Assembly: GCA_025360895.1 (NCBI GenBank)
Contig: JANYBF010000591.1
Coordinates: forward strand, 1-16,083
From: Verrucomicrobiota bacterium
GTDB lineage: Bacteria > Verrucomicrobiota > Verrucomicrobiia > Limisphaerales > JADLHS01
Direction: 5' to 3'
Length of the DNA: 16,083 nt
Part shown: positions 1-6,642 of the stretch, piece after piece
Position numbering within the stretch: the stretch's first letter is position 1
How the letters are laid out: every line of letters starts with the position of its first letter
Notes under the pieces: model-generated
Told to the model about the DNA's origin: nothing
The model's database searches: none
Seen by the model: only the letters and a program-made list of their open reading frames with translations
Made by a program: the position numbers and the translations under genes

Positions 1-1
1 C

Positions 2-742
2 CTGCTCGCGGAAAGTCCGGACCACCAAGGCTTGCTTTTCGCCACCGCGAGCGGGTTTACGCAATACGGCTTCGCGTTCGTACAGCAGGACGCGGAGGAA
101 ATTGAGACCGAGAACCTCGTCCGGGCGCGCGAGTTGCAGGCGCGCGCGCGGCGGCTGTATTTGCGAGCCCGGGATTATGGCTTGCGCGGGTTGGAAGCGC
201 GGCATCCGGGCTTCAGGCAGCGGCTCAAGGACAATCCCAAGGCGGCGGTCGAGCCATTGCGCAAAGCCGACGTACCGCTGCTTTACTGGTCGGCGGTTTC
301 GTGGGCGGCCGCCATCGCCATATCCAAGGACAGTCCGAATGCCGTCGGCGATCTGCCCCAGGTGGAAGCGATGATTGATCGCTCGCTGGTCTTGGACGAA
401 ACGTGGGATCACGGCGCGATTCACGGTTTTTTAATCACGTTCGAGATGGGCCGCGCCACGGGTGACAGCGATCGCGCCGCGCGCGCCCGAAAACATTTTG
501 ACCGGGCGGTCGAGCTGTCGGCCGGAAAACTGAGCGGTCCCTATGTGAGTTATGCCGAGGCGGTGTCCATTTCAGCCGAGGACCGGGACCAATTTGAGAA
601 GCTGTTGCAGCAGGCGCTGGCCATCAATCCCGACAACGACCCACCCACCCGGCTGGTCAACCTGATCATGCAACGACGCGCGCGCTGGTTGCTGTCGCGT
701 ACGGACAAGCTTTTTCTGCCGCCGCTCGAACCCAGTCCTTAA
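2..742 (+). CDS. TRAP transporter TatT component (TPR-like), 5' partial
   Basis: This is the 3' part of a gene that enters from the left edge. The frame is open from base 2 (reading LLAESPDHQG), so the TTG at 32 is not a credible start. The protein is all-helical with degenerate TPR-like repeats, for example the stretch around RKHFDRAVELSAGKLSG and the last one ending in ALAINPDNDPPTR. It resembles the TatT family (TRAP transporter T-component), first characterised in Treponema pallidum as a periplasmic TPR-type trimer that docks with the TRAP binding protein. The match rests on family resemblance plus context: the next genes are a TRAP binding protein 12 bp downstream and a fused TRAP permease. 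A signal peptide or lipobox would be upstream of the window and cannot be seen. The likely role is to hand a ligand to, or receive it from, the binding protein in the periplasm. Confidence 0.85.
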   Translation: MLAESPDHQGLLFATASGFTQYGFAFVQQDAEEIETENLVRARELQARARRLYLRARDYGLRGLEARHPGFRQRLKDNPKAAVEPLRKADVPLLYWSAVSWAAAIAISKDSPNAVGDLPQVEAMIDRSLVLDETWDHGAIHGFLITFEMGRATGDSDRAARARKHFDRAVELSAGKLSGPYVSYAEAVSISAEDRDQFEKLLQQALAINPDNDPPTRLVNLIMQRRARWLLSRTDKLFLPPLEPSP

Positions 743-754
743 ACCGATTCGTAA

Positions 755-1801
755 ATGAAACTGAAAACAAATTCCCATTTTCCAAATTTCCTTAAACTCG
801 TCGCGCTGGCCGGGCTGGCTGCAGCTCTGCCGGTGCGGGCGGCAGAGCCAGCGTTCAAGCTGCGCGTCGCGACGGTCGCGCCGCGGGGTTCCTCGTTTCA
901 CCAGAGCCTGCAAAGCATGGGCGAGCAGAGGAAGTCCGCGCCGGGCGGCGGGGTGGCCCTGGACATTTTCCCCGGCACCCAAGGGGGCGAGCCGACGATT
1001 GTGCGGCGGATGAATCCGCGGGTGGCTCAACTCGACGGCGCGATGCTCACCGCCATCGGCATGCAGCAGATTGACCGCTCCGTCTCGGCCTTGCAGTTGA
1101 TGCCGATGATGTTCCGTTCGTGGGATGAGGTGGACTTCGTGCGGGAACGGCTGCGTCCGCGGCTGGAGAAAACTTTTTTTGAGAAAGGTTACGTGGTCCT
1201 GTTCTGGGGAGACGCCGGCTGGGTCCGATTGTTCTCGAAGAAGCCCATCCTGCGACCGGTGGATCTCAAACCGATGAATGTTTATGCCGCTTCCGGCGAT
1301 GCCACCACCGTGGAGCTGTTAAAGGATTTCTACAACCCCGTCGTGCTCGAGCCGGACAAGATTCTTAGCAGCCTCCAGACGGACATGATCAACACCGTCC
1401 CCAGTCCGGCGTTCCTGGCGAACTTTCTCCAGATCCCAACGGTGGCGGGTCACATGCTGGACGTAAATTATGCGCCGGTCGTCGGGGCGATGGTCATCAC
1501 GCGGCATGCCTGGGACAAGCTGCCACCGGAAACACAGGCGGCCCTGCGCAAAAGCGGCGAGGCGAACGGCGTGGAAATCCGTCGCAACAGCCGCAACGAA
1601 GACACGGCCGCCCTAGCCACGATGCGAGAGAAACAGCATCTGCAAGTTTATACGCCGTCGCCGGCCGGGCTGCAGGAATGGCAGACGGACATTGCCAAGG
1701 TTTATCCCAAGCTGCGCGGGACCGTTGTGCCGGCGGATTTGTTCGATGAAGTACAGGCCGCCCTGGCGGAATTTCGGTCCGGAAAACCGGCGGCCAAATG
1801 A
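755..1801 (+). CDS. TRAP transporter substrate-binding protein, DctP/TatP type
   Basis: A 348-residue periplasmic solute-binding protein of a TRAP transporter. Residues 1-30 are a signal peptide (basic start, hydrophobic LKLVALAGLAAALP, cleavage near VRAA/EP). The mature part opens with the DctP-like LRVATVAPRGSSFHQ and carries family landmarks: GGEPTIVRRMNPRVAQLDGA (78-97), the SSLQTDMINTV stretch (205-215) and the C-terminal WDKLPPETQAAL (253-264). At the place where canonical DctP proteins have an arginine that clamps the substrate carboxylate (pattern DLKGLKIRV), this one reads DLKPMNVYA, so Tyr177 replaces Arg. This suggests a ligand other than a simple carboxylate, as proposed for the treponemal TatP. 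The start at 755 fits the signal peptide; no clear Shine-Dalgarno is visible. The stop overlaps the permease start (ATGA), so translation is probably coupled. Confidence 0.92.
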   Translation: MKLKTNSHFPNFLKLVALAGLAAALPVRAAEPAFKLRVATVAPRGSSFHQSLQSMGEQRKSAPGGGVALDIFPGTQGGEPTIVRRMNPRVAQLDGAMLTAIGMQQIDRSVSALQLMPMMFRSWDEVDFVRERLRPRLEKTFFEKGYVVLFWGDAGWVRLFSKKPILRPVDLKPMNVYAASGDATTVELLKDFYNPVVLEPDKILSSLQTDMINTVPSPAFLANFLQIPTVAGHMLDVNYAPVVGAMVITRHAWDKLPPETQAALRKSGEANGVEIRRNSRNEDTAALATMREKQHLQVYTPSPAGLQEWQTDIAKVYPKLRGTVVPADLFDEVQAALAEFRSGKPAAK

Positions 1802-3651
1802 TCGGCGAATCCCGAGCGCCGAACGCGGCCATCACTGTGGCAAAGCCCCGCTGGCTGGCGGCGGCGCATGGCTGCGAGAACTGGCTGCTGGTGCTCGTGC
1901 TGGCGCTGATGGTGGTATTACCGGTGTCGGAGGTTCTCCGCCGGCTCGGTTTGCCGTTTGGCATACACGGGGCGGATGATTTTCTCCGCCACCTCACCTT
2001 GGTGGCCGGCATGTTGGGCGGCGTCATCGCGGCGCGCGAGAACCGGCTGCTCGCCCTCTCGAGCCTACCCCAATTTCTGACCGGCTGGAAAAAACAGGCG
2101 GCAGCGATCATAAGCGGCATGTTCGCCGCGCTCGTCACCGCCTGCCTCGCCGTGGCGGCCTCCCAATTCGTACTGGGCGAACAGGAAGCGGGTGGCAAGC
2201 TTGCGTACCACATTCCCACCTGGTGGGTCCAGGCGGCCATGCCGGTGGGTTTTGGTTTGATCGCCTGGCGTCTGCTCTGGCACTCGGCAACGACGTGGCG
2301 CGGGCGAGCGCTGGCCATCGGGCTTACGGTGGTGGCCGGCGGAGTCGTGTCACATCCGCCGTTCACGCCGGGACAACTCCTGATTCCGGCCCTGGTGATG
2401 TTGATCATCGCTACGGTGCTCGGCGCGCCGATCTTCGTGACCCTTGGTGGCACGGCGGCGATTTTGTTTTGGGCCCGCGGGGCGCCGCTGGCGTCCATTC
2501 CTTTGGATCATTACGACCAGGTGACGAATCCGATTCTGGCCATGGTGCCACTGTTCACGCTGGCCGGATATTTTCTGGCCGAGAGCGGTGCGTCACAGCG
2601 ATTGGTCCGGGTATTCATGGCCTGGTTTGGGCACATCCGGGGCGGGCCGGCGGTGGTGACGGCGTTGGTTTGCGCGTTCTTTACCACGTTTACCGGCGGC
2701 TCGGGGGTGACCATCCTTGCGCTGGGCGGAATGTTAATGCCGGTTCTGATCTCCGCGAAATTTTCCGAGCGCAACGCCCTGGGTTTGCTCACGGGTGCGG
2801 GATCGCTGGGGATTTTATTTCCGCCATGTCTGCCGCTGATCCTCTACGCCTTGGTCGCGCAAGTGTCGGTCCGGGAAATGTTCCTGGGCGGCATTGTCCC
2901 CGGCGTGGTGATGGTGGCGCTGGTCATCGCGTGGGGCGTGCGGGTAGGCGCCCACGATGTGAGCGAACGGCCGCGATTTGATTTGGACGCCGCGCGCGCG
3001 GCGATCTGGGACGCAAAATGGGAATTGCTGCTGCCGGTCGTGGCGTTCGTGACCTTCTTCAGCCGGTTCGCGCTGCCGACCGAAGCCGCCGCCGTCACGA
3101 CTCTTTACGCCTTGTTCACCCAAACCGTCGTGCATCGCGATCTCAATGTCCGCCGCGATGTGCCGCGCGTGATGGTCGAGTGCGGCCTGCTGGTCGGCGG
3201 CATCCTGCTGATCCTGGGCACGGCGATGGGCTTCACGAATTTTCTCATCACCGAGCATGCGCCGGAGAAACTGGTGGACTGGGCCACAGCAACGATTCAC
3301 TCGCGTTGGTTGTTTCTGCTCGCCTTAAACGTGGTGCTGATCCTCGTCGGCGGGCTGATCGAGATCTACGCGGCCATCGTGGTGGTGGTGCCCTTGCTCG
3401 TGCCGGTGGGATTGGCCTTCGGGATTGACCCGGTGCATCTGGGCATCATTTTTCTGGTGAACATGGAACTCGGTTACCTCGCGCCCCCGATCGGGTTGAA
3501 TTTGTTGCTCGCTTCGTATCGTTTTAACAAACCCATCGTCGAGGTGATGCGCGCCGTGATTCCCATGTTGCTGGTGCAATTTGTGGGTGTGTTACTGGTC
3601 ACGTATCTGCCGCTGCTGACCACTTTTCTGCCAAGCCTTTTCACACGTTAG
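1798..3651 (+). CDS. TRAP transporter fused small/large permease (DctQM)
   Basis: A 617-residue inner-membrane protein joining both TRAP permease subunits. Residues about 25-165 are the DctQ-like small subunit (four hydrophobic segments, with VSEVLRRLG and the ARENRLLALS region typical of DctQ). Residues about 192-615 are the DctM large subunit with many membrane segments. DctM landmarks are GAPIFVTLGG, VPLFTLAGYFLAESG, the conserved FTGGSGVTILALGGML stretch, SLGILFPPCLPLILYA, and near the C-terminus NMELGYLAPPIGLNL. The length matches DctQM fusions. It would drive secondary, ion-gradient-coupled uptake of the ligand held by the binding protein just upstream, with which it shares a four-base overlap. 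The specificity cannot be read from the sequence. The gene is intact and ends in TAG eight bases before a strong hairpin. Confidence 0.95.
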   Translation: MIGESRAPNAAITVAKPRWLAAAHGCENWLLVLVLALMVVLPVSEVLRRLGLPFGIHGADDFLRHLTLVAGMLGGVIAARENRLLALSSLPQFLTGWKKQAAAIISGMFAALVTACLAVAASQFVLGEQEAGGKLAYHIPTWWVQAAMPVGFGLIAWRLLWHSATTWRGRALAIGLTVVAGGVVSHPPFTPGQLLIPALVMLIIATVLGAPIFVTLGGTAAILFWARGAPLASIPLDHYDQVTNPILAMVPLFTLAGYFLAESGASQRLVRVFMAWFGHIRGGPAVVTALVCAFFTTFTGGSGVTILALGGMLMPVLISAKFSERNALGLLTGAGSLGILFPPCLPLILYALVAQVSVREMFLGGIVPGVVMVALVIAWGVRVGAHDVSERPRFDLDAARAAIWDAKWELLLPVVAFVTFFSRFALPTEAAAVTTLYALFTQTVVHRDLNVRRDVPRVMVECGLLVGGILLILGTAMGFTNFLITEHAPEKLVDWATATIHSRWLFLLALNVVLILVGGLIEIYAAIVVVVPLLVPVGLAFGIDPVHLGIIFLVNMELGYLAPPIGLNLLLASYRFNKPIVEVMRAVIPMLLVQFVGVLLVTYLPLLTTFLPSLFTR

Positions 3652-3659
3652 CCATTGCC

Positions 3660-3695
3660 TTGGCGGCCGGCGCCGCCAAAACCAGCCGGGTTTTT
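3660..3695 (+). terminator. Possible terminator after the TRAP operon
   Basis: Eight bases after the permease stop there is a perfect 8-bp stem (TTGGCGGC with GCCGCCAA, 4-nt loop, 3660-3679). A second, alternative stem AAAACC/GGTTTT (3678-3694) then runs into five Ts (3691-3695). Position and shape fit intrinsic termination of the TRAP operon, though the T-run belongs to the second, weaker stem. Confidence 0.4.
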
Positions 3696-3896
3696 GAAGT
3701 CCACCACGACTGACGGCGAAGCGGTTTCCGTCGGGCGGGTTGATCTCTCGCCAGTGGAGCGACGGTCGAATGCTCGAACGGCTTCGCTGCCATTCGTGGC
3801 GTGGCTGAACGCAGTCGGAGAATTGGAGAAACTTGATTTGGGCGACTTTACACCGCCGGCTGCAACCAACAATGCACCGCCTTCGTGCCGAAGGCT
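3684..3896. repeat. Candidate dispersed repeat between TRAP operon and next gene
   Basis: This spacer has weak coding potential on both strands. Plus-strand frame 3655-3930 and minus-strand frame 3648-3872 are both open. The minus frame contains SEAVRAFDRRSTGERSTRPT followed by ETASPSVVVDF, a string I associate with many short, oddly similar hypothetical ORFs in verrucomicrobial genomes. That is what one expects from an interspersed noncoding repeat translated by annotation software. It is a recollection, not a search result, and only one copy lies in this window. I therefore annotate it as a candidate repeat rather than as a gene. Confidence 0.35.
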
Positions 3897-4400
3897 TCAG
3901 AACTTGAGGGAGGTTTTCACAACGATGTAGGATGGCTCTTGCATGGCAGTGCCATTCCGACCCCGCGTGAAGACTTCGTCCATAAACGCCATCCCATAGC
4001 CGGCTTGAATTCCTGCGATACTGAAACCGCGGTGACCCGCCTGCGTGCTGAAGAGACCGGCGAGGGAATCTTTCGCCGCAACGCGCTGAAGTTTTAGAAA
4101 CGTTGCCGCTTCCAGGACCCGGCGCGTGGCGATGCTGGACCCGGCCGGAATCCCGTTGGTAGCCGGGTAGTTTTTTGGCCGCTGTTCCGTCACCAGCGAG
4201 AAGTGGTCCGAGTCGGCGGCCGTTGCCGTTGGCACGGGTAAAGGGCTGAGGGAGAGTTTCGTCGGGGTGGAAAGGCTTTCGCTGTGGGCTGGCATCGCCC
4301 CGATCAGCATTGCCAGCGCGAGGCCCAATGCCATGCGACGCCGACTTCCTATCCGGTGGTGGTCATTCCCAGTTTCGAGTCTGACTGGCTTGATGCTCAT
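3897..4400 (-). CDS. Small secreted protein of unknown function
   Basis: A 167-residue protein I do not recognise. The ATG at 4400 (or the GTG just before it at 4403) is preferred over the longer ORF start at 4493, because an AAGGAG motif lies on the minus strand at 4419-4414, 10-13 bases upstream. The N-terminus has a basic stretch (GSRRRM) followed by a hydrophobic segment, ALGLALAMLIGAMPAHS, that looks like a signal peptide cleaved near residue 40. The mature part is Ser/Thr/Ala-rich at first, then LEAATFLKLQRVAAKDSLAG and a C-terminal half rich in small residues. It ends in YIVVKTSLKF, a beta-strand with a terminal Phe as seen in some outer-membrane-associated proteins. Transport to the periplasm is likely; function is unknown. 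It stands alone on the minus strand between a candidate repeat and a gene-free stretch. Confidence 0.55.
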   Translation of the reverse strand: MSIKPVRLETGNDHHRIGSRRRMALGLALAMLIGAMPAHSESLSTPTKLSLSPLPVPTATAADSDHFSLVTEQRPKNYPATNGIPAGSSIATRRVLEAATFLKLQRVAAKDSLAGLFSTQAGHRGFSIAGIQAGYGMAFMDEVFTRGRNGTAMQEPSYIVVKTSLKF

Positions 4401-4403
4401 CAC

Positions 4404-4944
4404 AATTACGACGCTCCTTTTGAGCAGACCGTGGTGGTTACAAACGTCACAGCCTGCCTGCGTCATTTCAGCAATGGCTGTACCACGGCGCAACGATGCC
4501 CAAGTCGCTATGGTTTGGAGGGCGCCGATTTGTCCGTGCTATCCGCGAATGACTGGGCAGCATCGAGTGAAAGCGGGTGTCCGACCTGATTCCTGGGACG
4601 ACGGTCCGCAGCCCGGCTTGGGTGGCAAGTCACGGAAGCCTTGGAAACATTCGCGAGTAACGATCGTACAAATTGTTGTTGTCGGGGGGTGAGGTCCCAC
4701 GGTTGGATTCCGATGTGTCATCGGGATGCCACCGCGGCGCCCGCAGCAATGCGGCTGAGCGAAGAGCGCGGCCTGACTTGCTCGGACAACGTGTCCTGAA
4801 TCTGGCGGCGCTCTCCAAGGGAAATCCCGGCAGTTGCCCCGGATGTTGCGGGGGCAGGTTGTGACCATAACTTTTGGTCAGTGCCGCGCAACCATTGAAG
4901 AAGGGCTTGAAGTCTGCGGGCGAATGCTTAGTCTCTTGGCCGCT
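4404..4944. other. About 540 bp with no recognisable gene
   Basis: Between the secreted protein and the tRNA I find no convincing gene. Open frames exist on both strands (for example 4267-4692 plus and 4539-4868 minus), but their translations are rich in Cys, Arg, Pro and Trp without any family pattern, have no plausible start signals and overlap each other. The first part upstream of 4400 must hold the promoter of the minus-strand secreted protein. A 6-bp inverted repeat, TGACCA and TGGTCA around a 7-nt loop, lies at 4862-4880. It lacks a T-run, so it is not an obvious terminator. Confidence 0.5.
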
Positions 4945-5019
4945 GCGTGCTTAGCTCAGTGGTAGAGCATTTCCTTCACACGGAAGGGGTCCCAGGTTCG
5001 AACCCTGGAGCGCACACCA
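4945..5019 (+). tRNA. tRNA-Val (anticodon CAC)
   Basis: A complete cloverleaf can be drawn. D stem GCTC/GAGC with loop AGTGGTA (4954-4968); anticodon stem TTTCC/GGAAG with loop TTCACAC (4970-4986), anticodon CAC at 4977-4979; five-base variable loop; T stem CCAGG/CCTGG with loop TTCGAAC (4992-5008). Discriminator A and an encoded CCA end the gene at 5019. The acceptor stem pairs GCGTGCT with AGCGCAC and has one C-A mismatch at the second pair and one T-G wobble; all other stems are sound (one T-G pair in the anticodon stem). It reads GTG valine codons. It stands alone with no neighbouring tRNA. Confidence 0.93.
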
Positions 5020-5078
5020 TTCTCTACCGATTTTGTGAGCCGGCCCCTAGCATGGCACCTTGTACAGCATTCAGCGTC

Positions 5079-5465
5079 ATGGCAAATAAACGTTACTACG
5101 AAGTTGTGGCGGAAGAGTTGCAGCGCCGATTCATTCGTCCGGGTCTCTGGACAGAGGCTGTTGCTGAGACGGGTGGAGAGGGTGACGCAGCGCGGGCTTT
5201 TTATATTCGCCTCCGTGTTGCAGAACTTATCCGAATTGAGCATGAGGAGGATGCTTGCGCCAAAGCAGAGATGGAGCGGCGCGCAGCGGACGAGGCTCGC
5301 GCCCAAAAAGAGCGGAGAGATGCGGACTGGGAAGCAAAGAAAGAGTGGGCCCGCAAGGAACTTGAGCAAACTCCGAGTTTGAATCCCGGCTGGTGGTTAA
5401 TTGGTGGTCTTTTTGTCGGTGGATTACTTGCGGTAGTTGTTTTCAGGTGTATTTATTCCAGATGA
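5079..5465 (+). CDS. Small single-pass membrane protein with charged helical region
   Basis: A 128-residue protein. The longer reading frame starting at 4947 runs through the tRNA, so the ATG at 5079 (MANKRYYEVV) is chosen. Residues 4-50 form a helical module with the pattern YYEVVAEELQ ... GLWTEAVAETGG ... AARAFYIRLRVAEL. I recognise it as similar to short N-terminal modules in many bacterial membrane proteins of unknown function. Residues about 52-98 are highly charged and Ala/Glu/Lys/Arg-rich, probably a long helix or coiled coil. Residues about 104-124 (WWLIGGLFVGGLLAVVVF) are one membrane segment, followed by a short basic tail. It is probably an inner-membrane protein with a cytoplasmic helical domain. 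It lies 59 bp after the tRNA and has no operon partner. No function is assigned. Confidence 0.7.
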   Translation: MANKRYYEVVAEELQRRFIRPGLWTEAVAETGGEGDAARAFYIRLRVAELIRIEHEEDACAKAEMERRAADEARAQKERRDADWEAKKEWARKELEQTPSLNPGWWLIGGLFVGGLLAVVVFRCIYSR

Positions 5466-5558
5466 ACATGCCCGCAGTCTGCGCCGCCAGCGAGATATCA
5501 ACCGCTTGAGTCTGCCAGTTTATTCTCATTCTGAAACACAGAAACTCCCGGCTTTAAT

Positions 5559-6626
5559 TTAGTAACTCGGAAATTTCGATAGATCCACCCACTGGAGCTG
5601 ATAATCGTTCGGGTTCAACCCTTCCATTTTCGAAAGCGTGTCCATATCCGCTTGCATATCGGCGCTGGGGCCGGAGGTGGAACGTCCGCTGAAAAATACC
5701 AATTCGCCCGGCAAGGGGAGCAGGTTGGGCGATCCGGAATCCCCGCCTTTCCAGGTATTGATGGTGAAGCCGGGTACGTCCGCGCTGACTTGGCCACCTT
5801 GTTCCGTTTTGAAGACAGGAAAGTTTCCACTGCCTCCGCTGGCCGAAGAAAGATACCGGGTTTGAACCTCGGCCAGGGCGGCCACCCGGAGGGGTTGGAT
5901 CGTGTCCGGGAGGTCGCGGTCAAACACGAAAAGCGTGTAGTCGCCTTGCTTGCCGGTACGCACCACTTCCCGGCGGATGGTTCGGGTGACAACGGAATTA
6001 TCCGCCGCCAGGAACCAGACATATGAGCCGAGCCGTTGCGTACTATAGCCCTCCAACCCCATGCTGTGGCCGCGGGTGTAGCCGTGCCGACGAGTGAGCA
6101 AGGTGATGGGCACCTGGCCGGGGTTGCCTTCGCCCTCCCAACACGGACTCAGGGCCGTGAAGCCCTTCATTCCCCAAAGGAGACTGTTGGTGTTCCACCG
6201 GATGATCGGCGCCAGCTTGGGCCAACCGACGGGACGGGTGCGTTGTGACCAGATTTGCAAGTCGCGCCCGTTGGTATGGGCGATGAAATTGGTCCAGACG
6301 AGTTGGTTCAGGGATTCAGGGAGGAAGCCGGCGAAGACCTGATTTGTGAACGTCGCGTTCGTTCCGTCCATCTTCATCGCCGGGGGATTCGTCGCGAGGG
6401 CCGGATTGTTCGTTGGCAGCAGACTCTTCCATTCGCGCGCCACCCGGTAATTCTGAAAAATGGCGGCCCCGTTTGTTGACCAGCCGATGAAGGTATTGGT
6501 GCTGGTGACGTTGTTGTTGTTTGTCGCTGCCGCAGTGCTGGGCTGATCACTGACGGCTTGTGCGCCCGCGCAACCGCTCACCAAGGTCAGTCCGAGCAAC
6601 AGCCAAAGACGATTTAAGTAGTTCAT
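5559..6626 (-). CDS. Lipoprotein resembling a divergent trypsin-like serine protease
   Basis: A 355-residue secreted protein. The N-terminus is a lipoprotein signal with a lipobox ending at Cys19 (LTLVSGC), followed by an Asn/Thr-rich linker (about 24-60). No family was obvious at first sight, but three blocks fall in the order and spacing of the chymotrypsin fold. PITLLTRRHGYTRGHSMG (173-190) resembles the strand carrying the catalytic His, with His187 (or 181) as candidate. GDYTLFVFDRDLPDTIQPL (228-246) resembles the block with the catalytic Asp, candidate Asp229. TWKGGDSGSP (291-300) is a nearly canonical nucleophile motif with Ser297. I infer a periplasmic or outer-membrane-anchored protease, or a degenerate relative. 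It begins 16 bp after mtnA on the same strand, so the two may be cotranscribed. The start at 6626 is set by the signal peptide. Confidence 0.6.
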   Translation of the reverse strand: MNYLNRLWLLLGLTLVSGCAGAQAVSDQPSTAAATNNNNVTSTNTFIGWSTNGAAIFQNYRVAREWKSLLPTNNPALATNPPAMKMDGTNATFTNQVFAGFLPESLNQLVWTNFIAHTNGRDLQIWSQRTRPVGWPKLAPIIRWNTNSLLWGMKGFTALSPCWEGEGNPGQVPITLLTRRHGYTRGHSMGLEGYSTQRLGSYVWFLAADNSVVTRTIRREVVRTGKQGDYTLFVFDRDLPDTIQPLRVAALAEVQTRYLSSASGGSGNFPVFKTEQGGQVSADVPGFTINTWKGGDSGSPNLLPLPGELVFFSGRSTSGPSADMQADMDTLSKMEGLNPNDYQLQWVDLSKFPSY

Positions 6627-6642
6627 AATTTGTTTGTCCGGC

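Noticed and set aside
1497..2498. 333-codon open frame on the minus strand opposite the TRAP genes
   Set aside because: It lies wholly within two well-supported plus-strand genes, spans their junction, and its translation is Pro/Arg/Ala/Ser-rich without a family pattern; typical of GC-rich antisense frames.
2223..2981. 252-codon plus-strand frame inside the TRAP permease
   Set aside because: Out-of-frame shadow of the permease; Gly/Arg/His-rich translation and no start signal.
4539..4868. 109-codon minus-strand frame in the gene-free stretch
   Set aside because: Composition (Cys, Arg, Pro, His) is not protein-like, there is no ribosome binding site, and competing frames overlap it.
4862..4880. 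6-bp inverted repeat as a possible terminator or tRNA-proximal signal
   Set aside because: The stem is short, AT-containing and not followed by Ts; it may be chance.
4947..5078. N-terminal extension of the small membrane protein
   Set aside because: The extension is translated from the tRNA-Val gene and its flank; the natural start is the ATG at 5079.
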